Notes: generated from the sequence alone by a model not told the origin. A stretch of DNA of 64,000 nucleotides from Cheiracanthium punctorium (GCA_038373885.1 JAWZYV010019454.1:186001-250000); one strand, 5' to 3'; positions 22,432 through 34,204 are shown, numbered from the stretch's first letter. Translations and numbers: made by a program.

Positions 22432-22951
22432 CAGTCATCTCAGATTTAGTGAAATTCGACAAAGTGAACTTTCGGCTGCAGTGAAAATAAATCATTTAGT
22501 TCCTTTTCTGTGTGCATTAGAAATGTGCAGTGCACAGAATTTTTCGGCTTTAGTGAACCATGAATTTGGTTATAGTGAACTTAGAAACTGAACTTTGAAA
22601 ATTGTGGAAATGGCAGAGGTGATGTTGTTCAACACCTATATTTCCAAGAATTATGTCTCTTTTGTGTTCGAATAGAGAGGAAAAGATTAGTAAGCACCTG
22701 TTCCAAAATGCAGGTGAATTAACTGTGTCTAATTAAGGAAATTCTTTTATTTAAGGAATGTACATTATCTACATAAACACGATTATTTACGTTTGATTTA
22801 CTTAATAAATTTTCATCACGAGCATAAAATACTCTTTTACAGTAATGCATCAAGTTTCCTTGTTCAATAATAGAGGACACTTTCATTGAACTCCGGATAT
22901 AGTGAACGAACTTGCCTATCGTCAGAGATTCACTATAACCGGAGTTGACTG
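22432..22951. mobile_element. pogo/Tigger-type MITE with TA target
   Basis: Left end CAGTCATCTCAGATTTAGTG and right end (reverse complement) CAGTCAACTCCGGTTATAGT are inverted repeats. They are flanked by TA at 22430-22431 and 22952-22953. Repeated AGTGAA(C) motifs continue inward on both sides (GACAAAGTGAAC, GGTTATAGTGAAC, GGATATAGTGAACG). TIRs beginning CAGT with TA duplications are typical of pogo-like elements. No transposase frame remains; the 94-codon minus-strand frame at its right end is incidental. Confidence 0.8.
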
Positions 22952-22953
22952 TA

Positions 22954-23246
22954 TTTACTTTAGATTTTAATATCAATAGATTCCGTATTTGATATTTATG
23001 CAAATTAACTTACATCAACACTACGATTTTTTATTTAAAAATACTACAGTCAGTGGTATATATTTGGATTTTTTACTATACTTTATTGTAAAGTCAAACG
23101 CGCAAATGTTAATAAGAACAAAAAAAAGGTGTCGGTGTGTCAAGATTGAAACTTAAATAACACACATAAATTAAAAATATGCTGAAAAGCTAGAACTCAA
23201 ATTTCTGAGTCTGACCTTTATCTGTGTGGACGGTAGAGCTTTTTAC
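22954..23246. other. AT-rich spacer
   Basis: Just under 300 bp, AT-rich, with no feature recognised. Confidence 0.35.
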
Positions 23247-23300
23247 AGCTGAAGAGGAGAAGACATTTTGTACCACACAAAACGGTCGTACTGTGGAATA
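23247..23300 (+). other. CTGAAGA...AAAAC motif, copy 1
   Basis: CAGCTGAAGAGGAGAAGACA, then TTTTGTACCACACAAAACGG aligns without gaps to 35364-35417. The spacing resembles the CUGANGA...GAAA core of hammerhead ribozymes found in Penelope-like retroelements, but this copy has A instead of G in GAAA and no good stem II. At best it is a degenerate relic. Confidence 0.25.
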
Positions 23301-23699
23301 CTTTTTTATTTATTTGTACATCTTTACGAAATTTTAATAATTTAACGCGAATTTTTTTAATCAAACAGACACAATGTACAATTTGTTATAGTAAAATTCC
23401 CCTTATAAACAGGGCTCTGCAGCTAAAAGTTTGAATGGATTAAAACGAAATTTAGTATGCACTGCGCATGAGATACGCAAAAGGAATTTCGAAAATAAAA
23501 TTAGTTTTAAAATGTCCACCAGAGTGTGCTTTGCATGACAAATTCAGCAAATTTAACAACCGTGGTGACTAACTCTAAATTTACAAACAATTTCAACATT
23601 TATTCAGTACTTTTGCAATATTTATTAACCAATTTCAGTTATTTCTTGAACTTCATTCCCATGCAAAGCGTCACCTAGCGGACAGTTTTGGAAACTAAA
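23301..23699. other. AT-rich spacer
   Basis: Nothing recognised. It may be part of the decayed element whose end lies at 23825. Confidence 0.35.
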
Positions 23700-23825
23700 C
23701 TTTTTTAAAAACTTCCTTGGGTGCATCTCGTGTTCAGGCCATGTGCCAGAGTTGTGGTAATGTACACACCCGTTTCAGCTGCAGTTTGCTGTTTACTGGC
23801 AAAGTTAAACTATAACCACCCTGTA
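23700..23825 (-). mobile_element. Decayed TIR-element end (family shared with 62.64 kb)
   Basis: The right edge, ACTATAACCACCCTGTA, is in reverse complement TACAGGGTGGTTATAGT, a mariner-like terminus with TA. The interior (GTCACCTAGCGGACAGTTTT, CTTCCTTGGGTGCATCTCGT, GCCAGAGTTGTGG) is matched in the same order at 62640-62740 (GCCACCTAGAGGACG, CTTCCCTGAACACATCGAGT, GGCCAGAGTTCGTGG). The opposite end was not located. Confidence 0.45.
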
Positions 23826-25027
23826 TTCAAAATAACTAATGTAAAAACCATTGTTTTTCATCTTTTACATTTAATTTAATGCGGGGAAAATCTCATGATA
23901 TTTTAATTTATATATATATATATATTTATATATATATGCATGTTATAGGTGTAAAATCATTAAGTTTAACAATTTTTATTAATTTAACTGAAAAAAAGCA
24001 GTTTGTCAATAGCTAGCACAAATCTATTGGGGCTAAAAATTTTTAATAGAAAGAAAAAATCATGGAAATTGCTAGCACTTTTTTCCCATAGAGTCTTAAC
24101 TTTTTTAGACAGCTAATATGCAAAGCAATGAATTTTAATAAAAAGAAGTAGACGAAAATTACGATGAAAATAGACAACAACATAGATAGAAAACAATTAC
24201 TGAAAACTGGAGCAAATGTATTTTGCCGTCAAAGTTTATATATTTTCTAAACATCTTTAAATCCATGTGGAACCATCCAGAGCTACAAAAATTTCTCATT
24301 TTATGCATGAGAAATTTTTGTACTTCCAACTATTTCACTGGAATTTTACTATAATTTTTCTCATGTTTAAAAGTTAGAATAATATTACTCTAGACAAGGT
24401 AAGACTTAGTAGGCTAAAGTATCTGAAAATTACAATTCACAGTTCACTTTCACATCATATCAAGTACATGTAATCTATATTGTTTGCAATAAATTGTCAG
24501 ATTTTCTGTCAGGTTACTATAAAAGTAGAAAAGAAACAAAAAATAAAATCTCTGTCAGCCTGTATGCCATGTACGGTTGATTCTTAAGTTTAACAAAAAC
24601 GCTACGCTAATTTTTAGAGAAGGATTGAGTTTTTCCAAAACAGTTCTATGTAAAGAATAAAGTATTTCGTTTTTGTTTCAGCGTCATCGTAAATTTCAGT
24701 ACTGCTCCTTTAAAAGCTAACTATGCGAAATAACATTATGAACTGACTCAACTACCCGAGATTTCTTTTACGGCAGTCAAAAACGTGACGTCAGACATTA
24801 AAAGTTGCCTGGAAATCATAAGCTCTGGCATGCACTTTACGTCCTGTTTGTGATTTGTGTGACTTTAAATAGTTCCTCAAGGGGACACGATTTGATATTT
24901 TTTCACGAGAGTGAACTATGGAGGAATTAAATGTAGTATTTAATGGGGATAAACGATTATTAGTATTAAATATCATAGACAGCGCAGCGAGACACAGAAT
25001 GCAAACGCATTTACCACAGAACAAATG
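23826..25027. other. AT-rich spacer with a perfect 16-bp hairpin
   Basis: Includes (TA)-rich repeats at 23911-23937 and a perfect inverted repeat, TACAAAAATTTCTCAT, at 24284-24299 and 24307-24322 with a 7-nt loop. The hairpin is too short and AT-rich to call a microRNA precursor. No genes seen. Confidence 0.5.
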
Positions 25028-25198
25028 TGATTGTGAGGCTGAATTGGGAAGGTCTCACGTTCAGGCCTACCGTATGGGTGTCTATCTGTCTGACGATCTG
25101 GAGTTCTTTTCGGTTTTCTCAAGATGTAACACGCATTAGAACCCCTTAAAAGGTCCTCCAACCTGCCCCTTATGTAGGCTTGCCATAACACAAACACA
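25028..25198 (+). mobile_element. tRNA-derived SINE, family 1, copy E (5'-truncated)
   Basis: Starts within the head at GAGGCTGAATTGGGAAGGTC with the B-box-like CACGTTCAGGCCTACCG. It continues through TCGGTTTTCTCAAGATGTAA, TTAGAACCCCTTAAAAGG and TAGGCTTGCCATAACACAAA. The A-box half is missing. Two overlapping frames on opposite strands are incidental. Confidence 0.75.
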
Positions 25199-25265
25199 TG
25201 CCCCAAAACAATCTCATTTGCATTGACAATGAAAATAAAGCTCTTGTTTCACTTACCAAAAAAAG

Positions 25266-25406
25266 TTTTCTTTTAGGGGGGGGGGGGATATGAACTTATA
25301 TGTGTATAAATAGACGGAATTTCTGCACAGCATTAATCTTGTGACCACTAATCCAAAAATTTCGGGGGGGGGATATATCCCGATATTCCCCCTGGCTACG
25401 TCCCTG
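25266..25406 (-). mobile_element. hAT-type terminus fragment
   Basis: The right edge, reverse-complemented, is CAGGGACGTAGCCAGGGGG, a common hAT-family terminus. G-run-rich subterminal sequence lies inward (GGGGGGGGATATATCCCGAT). The other end and a target duplication were not found, so only a fragment is called. Confidence 0.6.
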
Positions 25407-25435
25407 ATAATAGGTATTAATATTGAGCTATCTTA

Positions 25436-26360
25436 AGCAATCAATGTTTCTTAAATTATTACTTGAAGCGATTACGCTCACATTCTTTAAAGATTCTTCC
25501 GGAACTGTAATGCTGAACTGAGCTTGCCTGTAAAACTCCTTTCTCTGCATGAAGAGTTATACTGCTGTGAAATATAAACAGCGGTTTCCTATTATGATTG
25601 ATATAACCTGGTGCTTTTCAGTCGTTGTTGTTACAAACAAAAAAATTTAGTTTTTTACACTGCCACATAAATTTGGTTTAGACATTGATTTTTATTCTCA
25701 CTAACTTTATCAATTAATGTTTTGACAAATTATTATACTTAAAGCGATTACGCTCATATCCTTTAAACATCCTTCCTGAACCTTTCCTTGCCTGTAAAAC
25801 TCCTTTCTCTGCATGAAGAGTTATACAGCAGTGAAATATAAACAGCGTTTTTCTATTATGAATGATATGGCTGATGCTTTTCAGTCACTTTTGTTACAAA
25901 CAAAAATTTCGTTTTTGCTCTGCCGTGTAAATTTGGGCTAGTCATTTATTTTTATCCTCACAAACTTGATCAATTAATGTTTTAATAGATTATTATACTT
26001 AAAGCGATTACGCTCATATCCTTTAAAGATTCTTTCTGAACCTTTCCTTGCCTGTAAAACTCCTTTCTCTGCATGAAGAGTTATACAGCAGAGAAATATA
26101 AACAGCGCATTTCTATTTTTAATGGGAAGACTTGATGCTTTTCAGTCGCTTTTGTTACAAACAAAAAAAAAATTAGTTTATTGTACTGCCATGTAAATTT
26201 GGTCTAGATGGTTATAAGACATTTATCTATATTCTCACTATCTTTATGAATCAATGTTTCAGTAAATTATTGTTCTTGAAGCGATTATGCTCGTATCCTT
26301 TAAAGATTCTTCCTGACTTTCCTTGCTTATAAAAATTTTCATTCATGCAGTAACCTTTGT
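25436..26360. repeat. Tandem array, about 265-bp unit, three full copies plus a partial
   Basis: Units start near 25440, 25711, 25974 and 26249 with AATYAATGTTT. Each holds AAGCGATTACGCTCA, CCTTTAAAGATTCTTCC, CTTGCCTGTAAAACTCC, TTTCTCTGCATGAAGAGTTA, ATATAAACAGCG, TGCTTTTCAGTC and TTGTTACAAACAAAAA. The fourth unit degrades after CTTGCTTATAAAA. Units diverge noticeably, so the array is not recent. The block CCTGTAAAACNCCTTT..CTGCA also occurs singly at 43268 and 45238. Confidence 0.88.
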
Positions 26361-28580
26361 AAATAAGGACTACTATTTTTTAAATATCCTTACCTCCTTT
26401 TTGTAAACTGAAATCTGAAAAAAATATTTCAATGTTTAAACTGCCTTTTTCAATTTAGCTCATATTTATACAATTTTAATCTAAGTGAATATCGGTAATT
26501 TTATTTTCTAAACTTCGATATTGATTTCTTTTTCGGCTCATATCCATTGAATATGCTTTATGAACTGAAAATTTTCCTCATTTATAAAATTACATTTCCT
26601 GTGTTAAAAAATCACCACACTTAAATATAAACGGCACCTTTCGTTTGACAAATGATGCACTGATTGATATTTCGGATTTACTAATACAAGAAAGAATTAC
26701 ATTGCCTGTACTATTCTTTGAGTTTTTTTTTTACTCGAGTTGTTTTTTTTTTTGTTTTTTTTTTTTAACATTATGTGCCCAAAATTAAAATCATGGGTTC
26801 AACAAATATGGTTTATAAAAATTTGATGTTACTCTTGATGAATAATTGCAATTTTATAAACAGTAATGAAACTTGAAATTCTTCTTAACCTCAAATCGTT
26901 CCAAATTGTTTTCTTAACGTTTTTAGTGCCTTCTTTTTTTCTTTCTCAAAGGTTATAAAACAGCGAAATATACTATGAGCAGAAAATATTTGTACAATTT
27001 AAAATCAGATAATTCATACAGAAGAGTACATTTTGCCCTACAGTGCGACGATATAAGTTTTTTGTAAGCAAATAAAACATAATAGTTCCAAATTTTCTCA
27101 CAGACGGCATTACTTGTTGTTTTATATATGCGCGTTTCTTTTCTGTTTTCAGATTAACTTCCACTTTTTCACGGAGAAATCGCGCCTCTCATTGAAAACG
27201 CTTCTGCCGTACGTTGGTACTTTGAAACCAAATTTATTATTACTGTACAAATATGAATGAACTATGGATTTTTTTTACCTCCTTGGATAGTGCGCAAGAT
27301 GCTTGCTTCCGTAAATGGAAAATTGGCAGTAGAATGCCAACATTGTAAGGCGGAATTTTACCTCTGTTGTGTGTTCTGTTGTTTTACTGCTTTGTTTATT
27401 ACAAAGTTATTTTATTTTGCTGTAAAGTAAAATTGTAGCAGACAGTTAGTCTTTTGTCTAAAAAAATCTTACATTTTATCATTGTAAACCATAATCATTA
27501 CAGACGAATTTAAAATAACCTTTATTAAGAAGTACGTGAATCTTTCTGTTATTAAAAATTTCTTATTTAAAGTTTTACATATTTAGTTTTCCATAAAAAA
27601 CGACGTCTAAAAAAAGTTTATTTAAATTCGTTTCCTAAAGAGCCCTTTTGTCAATAAACGAAAACATTTACGTTATTGAAAGTTTTATAAAGAGTTAAAT
27701 TGTTATTCAAAATTTTTATGAGAAAAAAAAAAACACCAGAAATCTTCCGTGTTAAAATTATGCAAATTATGACGACATACTATATCCACAGTAAGATTAA
27801 AAAATGATAATTTTTCAGGGAGAAATTTTAAAACGCATTGTTTTCCCTCGATACACATTTTATCAATAAAAAGCTCTGGTAAATTTTACTTTTAAAAACG
27901 CAACTTTTTGTCGTACTACTTCTAACTTAAGTAAATTATGAATATTTCAATGTTTCTTTTATTCCGTTAAATACTTAATGAGTCCCGCAAGTCTTCCTTT
28001 AAAAACTTTTGTTCCTTTTAAATTTCACATTATACACCAGAGTTCATATTTTTATGAACATAAGTAAGTAGCCATACTCTGACGTTTTCACTTAATTGCA
28101 TCAAAATAGATTATTCCTGAAAACAGAAAATCCAAAACATGACTTTTATGATGATCCTATAAAAATAGGTGCTGAATACAGTTTTTTTTATACTGCATGT
28201 ACGACCCATATACTTTTGAGTTCTGAAAGACGTCTTCAAATAAAAAATGGTGCTATTTTTAAAAAGAAGCATTTTTTTAAGAGAAGAAGATTGTAATTGC
28301 TTTTAAACTGGAGAAGTTTCAATGCGTCGTTGGGATTTTACAGCTAATGGTTTTATTTATTTTTCGATAACAAACTTATAGAAAACGTTATTTATATTGA
28401 TTATCAAAAGAGAAAAATTTTGGCAATAAGCGAAAAACATTTAAGTACCGAAAATCGGGAAAAAACGTTGAAGTAAAATAAGAAGAAAATTTTAAAGTTC
28501 TTCAAAGGTTATACCTATAATTTCAAACTTACGTTTAAAATGCGTTATAGCTACGTTTTAAGCCAATAAAAACATTTTTT
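26361..28580. other. Long AT-rich spacer
   Basis: T-rich runs around 26726-26766. Frames at 26973 (minus) and 28096 (plus) lack motifs. No TIR pair or tRNA recognised. Confidence 0.45.
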
Positions 28581-28645
28581 TAACCGACTTCAAAAAGGAG
28601 GAGGTTATCAATTCGTCGGAATATCTTTTTATGTAGGTTCAGCGA
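28581..28645 (+). repeat. Arthropod 'ACCGACTTCAAAAAGGAGGAGG' repeat motif
   Basis: AACCGACTTCAAAAAGGAGG, AGGTTATCAATTCGTCGG and then a T-rich stretch with TATGTAGGTTCA. From memory, near-identical words are abundant in other arthropod genomes, notably Lepidoptera, as part of a dispersed element. The element class and the rest of this copy were not resolved. Confidence 0.45.
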
Positions 28646-29934
28646 TAATTTTTAAAACGAAGACCAATTTTAATAATGCTCTTTTTGTTGGAAAGGAGGT
28701 AGCTTAGGTGTGAAATATGGGATGCCAATATCGCATATTGTTTTTCGGCATTTATATATAACCCCTGTGCTGTATTTTGCGCTGTGCATGTTATATACAG
28801 CCCCCCCCTCCACCCCATCCGCTCAAGGCATTTCGGCTCTTGTGGTTTCTGGCGACAGAATTGCCCATCTTATTCAGTACGTTAAAAAGTATTTTTTGTT
28901 GCAGCTGCTAACTGTTTAGGCGAGGTTGTCAAATTTTGCTAACGCCTGCAGTTACTCACGCAGATGCCATCTTGGCGATATTCTTCATTGACTCGTTTTG
29001 GTAACATTTTTTAAATTTCTGTGCCTAATTCTTTGTTTTTTTATAAAGTTAATACACTGATTTATTCTTAACCGCTCCGTATGTGTGCGCCTATTTTTTG
29101 TTTGTTGGCGTATTTTTTGTTAGCGCTGCATTGCCAAGTTTGTAGGCTACGTCGAATTGCTTCGCAGCGACAGGCCATCACTTCAGCTCCGGTTTTAGCA
29201 ACTGGTAGGCCGCAAAAATTCGCAGTTCATCCCCCGCCCCTTGCCATTCAAGGACTTTGTAATACTTATGAATCTTCACTAAAAATCGAGTTAATGCCAA
29301 TGGACGGAGTATTGCCTGATTTGTTGCTTTTATTTAACACAACGCGATGGAAAGTTTACCTCATCTTTTGAACAGATGTAGTTTCCTATTATGAACATTT
29401 GGTTACTCCTTTTGCCAACTTCTCCAAACGGCCCAAAAAATTAAGCATAAACTGCTTCATAAAACCCCTATTAATTTGGTAAAGATCTGATAATATGATC
29501 AACGAGAAAATAACAAAAGTCTCAGTTCTTATGAGCACCTAAACAATGCAAATCTCTTAGGATATCGAGATATTTGAGTTACCGAGAAGTCGTTATGGTA
29601 CATTTTTTTGTTGACGGCTTTCTTTTTCTTTTCTTGGAAAAAAAAAACTGTCAAAATTATAAAACGTTCTGTTTTACTTCTACATTTCTAAAGTGCAACC
29701 TGAGCTCATTTTCTATAGTTATGTAACTAAGTTTACTTGCATACTTATTTATTTTCAATACGTTTTTAATGCAGTAAGTTATTTTAAAATGATAACAACT
29801 CTGCGTTAAATACTTACCTGGGGCGTTAGAGGCTTAAAAATTGAATATATCAGTATTTTCACCACTTTTGAGCTGTACATTATTTTCGTACCCACTACAG
29901 CTAATTAATTTTAATTGTAACCAAGGGCCCAACC
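28646..29934. other. Spacer with a moderately GC-richer stretch
   Basis: 28795-28860 and 29085-29240 are less AT-rich, with C-runs. A 96-codon plus-strand frame at 29081 contains a hydrophobic start and a Pro-rich middle but no recognised domain. Not called as a gene. Confidence 0.4.
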
Positions 29935-30158
29935 ATGGCCGAGTGGATAAAACATTGAACATGGTAGACGGCTGAAGTGGGAAGGTCCAGCGTTCTGGAC
30001 CATCGCGTGGCTGTCAGTCTAAAGGTCTAGAGTTTCGGTCAGTTTTCTCCCACGTTTTTGTAACGTGGGATACGTTAGAACTCCCTTAGAATGTCCTCCA
30101 ACAATGACACCCTCATCCTTGGAAGATAGCCCTTGCGTACCTCTGCCATAACAACACA
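29935..30158 (+). mobile_element. tRNA-derived SINE, family 1, copy F (best head)
   Basis: The head has a clear Pol III A-box, TGGCCGAGTGG, then ATAAAACATTGAACATGGTA, GACGGCTGAAGTGGGAAGG and a B-box-like TCCAGCGTTCTGGACC. The body (CGGTCAGTTTTCTCCCAC, ACGTTAGAACTCCCTTAGAA) and tail (CTCTGCCATAACAACACAAT) follow. The A-box and the class-II-like spacing suggest a Leu- or Ser-type tRNA ancestor; that is inference. Confidence 0.85.
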
Positions 30159-31639
30159 ATAAATTTCAAATGTAAAACAAATTGTAAAAATCACGGCAAG
30201 AACGCAAGCACAGAATCGAAGTTAGGATGACTGAATTTTCTTAAAGCATGTTAGATTAAAAACTGTAGAATGCATCCTTAAATTTTTCCTACATCGTTTT
30301 AAAAACTGGTATGATTCAAGCTGCTTTTTAAAAATATTACCTGTTGCAAAAATCCATGTATAAATGCAAAGGCTGTAGATATTTATTGTATGCCTGGTGA
30401 TTTTAATCGATATCAGATGGCATTGCTTTCGACTGTTTCAAATCCATTTTGCACAGGTTATTGGAAAGCGAGATCAAGTTACACCCCACCCCCAGTATCC
30501 AGTGGCCTAGTAGCCCAGTACCCCCCCCATATTACGCCCAGAAGCCAGTGATCTGGCATAACTTTCATTCGCCTTCCAATAGCATTCTTTCATAAATTGG
30601 AGGTTTTCTGGAAAATAGAAGGTAGCTCCAACTATTCAAGTTTGCGGAAAACTGTAGAAAACGTTTCAGGATTCAGCACGACGTTATGAGATGGGCAGCT
30701 TCCTCTCTTGAAGAACACAAGAATTAACGACTGGTGCTATATCTCTTTGGTACCAAACAGAAGATATTTTTTTTTACTGCAAGATAGTACATGTAACTCT
30801 AAACTCCCATAGGATACAGCAATACCTACTATTAACAAAATCACATTCTGCACATACGCAGAAAAGTGCATCCAATTAATTGCAGTGACACCTGCTTAAA
30901 TCACCCAAGCAGGAGACGTTTTACACTCTTAAAAGCTTTTAATGAAAGGCATAAGACGGTTGCACCTTCGATTATTTTAACATGAGAGACTCATAACCAA
31001 TGTACTTGTCATATAGTATTAAAAGTAAAATCAAAATTTAGCCATGCAAATGTTCAAAATGTGCCTCTTAAGGCACACCTTTAAAGAGTGTATGAACTAT
31101 AGCACTGTGTATGATATATGGGCTTTGTAATTATATTCCGTGCATAACTCAAGTTTTCGTGGTAAATAGGCACTCTAGAAACATCATAAGATGTTTCATG
31201 CTGAAAATTTGTAGAAAATTGATGTAATTTGATGACGTTGGAATGTAAATTATGATCGAGGTCTATGAGAGGGTTTAAGTTAATCGTCTAAATGACATAA
31301 TCACCAAACGTTATACTAGTGAGTTAACTCACGAGAACGAATTACTTCAAGAGTAATAGGGGAAAGTAGTGTTTGCCATGCTAAATGCAATGGTTACCGT
31401 GATTTCTGAGTTGTCTCTGAGAGTCAAACCAGGCATTCAATTTACCTGACTTGCGAAATCGTGGCCTTTGATCACAGCCGCTGTAGGTCTTAGGAAAGAG
31501 TGGGGGGGGAAATCGAAGTTGCTTTCCCCCTACAATAAGGCGGCTACTTAAGCAAAATGAGGAGGATTAATCTCGACCCTTCCTCTTAACCATCGTTGCC
31601 ACAACACAACTACGAAGTTTCGCATTTTTTTTCTGTGAT
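30159..31639. other. AT-rich spacer
   Basis: C-runs near 30480-30535 and a G-run at 31502-31509. No gene or transposon signature recognised. Confidence 0.4.
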
Positions 31640-31712
31640 CTTCCTCTCTTTGGTCTTTGAATAGGCCGTAGTGCCCATCTGGGAAAATTGAAAATAAATA
31701 AATAAATGAGTA
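31640..31712 (+). mobile_element. Possible LINE 3' tail
   Basis: GGCCGTAGTGCCCATCTGGG, then AAAATTGAAAATAAATAAAT ending in (AAAT)n resembles the 3' UTR and tail of an LINE. No coding part was recognised upstream. Confidence 0.3.
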
Positions 31713-32494
31713 AAATAAAAATTACATCCACTCTCGAAAAATTCTTCTTACGCTGAACACATCAACGAACTTTAAGTTTGATAAAAGTAATTCCAGTCAG
31801 GAAAGATCAGTTTTAAAATTAGAAAAATTTGATTATGATGCGTGAGTGTTTTAATTAACAGAAAATGTAAGTGCACGGAAATAAAAGCTGGACTAAGTCA
31901 ACGAGATTTAAAGTTTCAGCCGAACAGAAAGTTTAAATGAGACTGAAAAAAAATGGTTATAGATAGAACATTTGTTAATGAGAGATTTTCGCCGTGTATA
32001 TTCGGAATCGCTTAAACTTTTTATTTTTATTTATTTGATTATTTTTAGCGTGAGTTGTCACCCATGATTTTTTAGTAATATTCATGTCTAAAACATGAAG
32101 CTACTAGGAACGTTCTCTAATCACGTTTTCAAAAATTATGAGCTATGCATAAATAAATACCTTTGAATGTTTTTTTAAGTAGATATCAGCACAACAGTAA
32201 TTTTAAAAAAGTCTTACCCGGTGTGTGGTAAAAACTGGGGATTTTGCGATTTTTTTAACCTTGTATTTTTTTTACACGTACCTTTAAATTTCTACATAGG
32301 TGTTTCATATTTGCAAATATGAATATGCAATGAATATGACTGATGATACATTCATAGAATCTGCGCATTTTGTGTTGTTGCGTTATTTTCTTGTATTCTA
32401 CTGTTTTTAAAATTCGCAAAGAGAACGTTTTAACAAAAAATTTTAATTTAACATATTTTGGTGTTCTTTGGGGAAGTACAACACAAATCGGTAT
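31713..32494. other. AT-rich spacer
   Basis: Nothing recognised. Ends at the putative target duplication of the foldback element. Confidence 0.4.
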
Positions 32495-32504
32495 AGTAAA
32501 GATT

Positions 32505-33433
32505 AGGGTGACGCAAAAAAACGACTGTTTGTTTTTTTAGTCTCGTGTGAAAAAAATGTTAGTTTTTGATGTTTCAAAAGCCCCTCCAAAGGACAGCTCA
32601 AAAAAAAATTAAGAGGTCGCTCAAATTTTTTTTAAATTTCAAAAAATCATCAAAAATCGATTTTTTTTCTAGTTTCAGTATAATTTTATAGACCAAAAAA
32701 ATAAGTTTCTGAAAGTTTCAGTTCAAAATTTAAATTTTGAAAAGTCGCTCACAATTTTTTTTATTTATTAGTGCATTACTTTAGATTTTTTCGAGCGGCC
32801 TTTTAATATTCAAATTAAAATTTCATACATTTTTTTTTCTTTTATTTAGTACAATAATCGATAAAATACACTACGAGATGATTAAAAATCAATAAAACCT
32901 GTTAAAATTTAAAATTTGGTTTCTGAATTAATAACGAAGCTTATTGAAATACTATTAAAATGTTGTATTTGATTAAATAAATTTATTAAATTAAAAATAA
33001 ATTATGTTTTCTATATTGTGCTTGATTTTTAGTTCATCTCGTGGTGTATTTTTATCGATTATTGTACTAAATAAAAGAAAAAAAAGTATGGAGTTTTAAT
33101 TTGAATATTAAAAGGTCGCTCGAAAAAATCAAAGGTAATGCACTAATAAACTTTAAAAAATTGTGAGCGACCTTTCAAAATTTAAAGTTTGAACTGAAAC
33201 TTTCAGAAACTTGTTTATTTTTTTTTGTCTATAAAATTATACTGTAACGAGAAAAAAACATTAAAAAGAAAAAAAATTCGATTTTTGACGATTTTTGAAA
33301 TTTAAAAAATTTTGGAGCGACCTCTTAAAAATTTTTTTTTGAGTCGTCCTTTGGAGGGGGCTCTTAAAACATCAAAAAGTAGCATTTTTTCACACGAGAC
33401 TAAAAAAAAATAGTCGTTTTTTTGCGTCACCCT
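32505..33433. mobile_element. Long foldback transposon (Mutator-like candidate)
   Basis: Inverted arms of about 390-410 bp, 32505-32893 and 33024-33433, start AGGGTGACGCAAAAAAACGA. They match in order through TAGTCTCGTGTGAAAAAA, CCCTCCAAAGGAC, TAAGAGGTCGCTC, AGTTTCTGAAAGTTTCAGTT, AAAAGTCGCTCACAATTTTT, ATTTTTTCGAGCG and TTTATTTAGTACAATAATCG. The central loop is about 130 bp. The flanks AGTAAAGATT (32495-32504) and GGTAAATATT (33434-33443) agree at 8 of 10 positions, suggesting a decayed 9-10 bp target duplication. Long arms with 9-10 bp duplications are the usual profile of Mutator-like foldbacks, hence the tentative class. No coding. Confidence 0.82.
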
Positions 33434-33443
33434 GGTAAATATT

Positions 33444-34005
33444 ATGTATTTGCTTCTGGACCATGAACGAGGTATTGACCTATGTTTACGGTTTAGTGCT
33501 TCCTCTTTTTTCCTGTACAAGTTTTAATATTTCGGGGGATAGTCTATATATTTATTTCTGATTTAACGACAAAGTTTTTGAACCATGTCAATTTTTGAAA
33601 TTTATATTTTCTCAGTAGTTTCCTTGAGACTTAATTACGATAGATATGAAATATCATTGCTGTACTATCAAAATTAAGCGAGTTTACAAATTGAGTCTAT
33701 ATTAAAAAAAATATTCACCTCATTTACAAAGAAACTGAAAAAGACAATGCGCAGAATGTTTGATTGTGACACACTTTTTCTTAAGGTTAGAATTTAACCA
33801 TATTAGTAGAATTTTCAATACTCGTTTAAATAAAATCAAAATTTATTTTCAGGGATTTTGAAGTATACTGATTTTAACGAAAATCGGTTTATGAATGTTC
33901 TCACTTATGATTTTTAATATTATTTAATTATAACAGCTGATAGTAAAATAATAATAATGAAATCTTTATAGTTAGCTTTTATAGGTTACATCTTGAAAAA
34001 TACAA
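33444..34005. other. AT-rich spacer
   Basis: Nothing recognised between the foldback and the mariner-like element. Confidence 0.4.
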
Positions 34006-34204
34006 GGTACCCGAGAATTGTCAGATACATTGTTAAATTCAAAAACCTTTTTGTGTACGAACCCCGGCCATTTGAATGATGACAAAAGTGCTACATTTTT
34101 CATTTCCTATAATTATGTTTTAAAAAAAAATGTGGTGGATGGAGCTAGGTGGCAAGGAATTTGACAAGAGATTCAGAAGAGCGTAGTGTACATAGTGACT
34201 GTGA

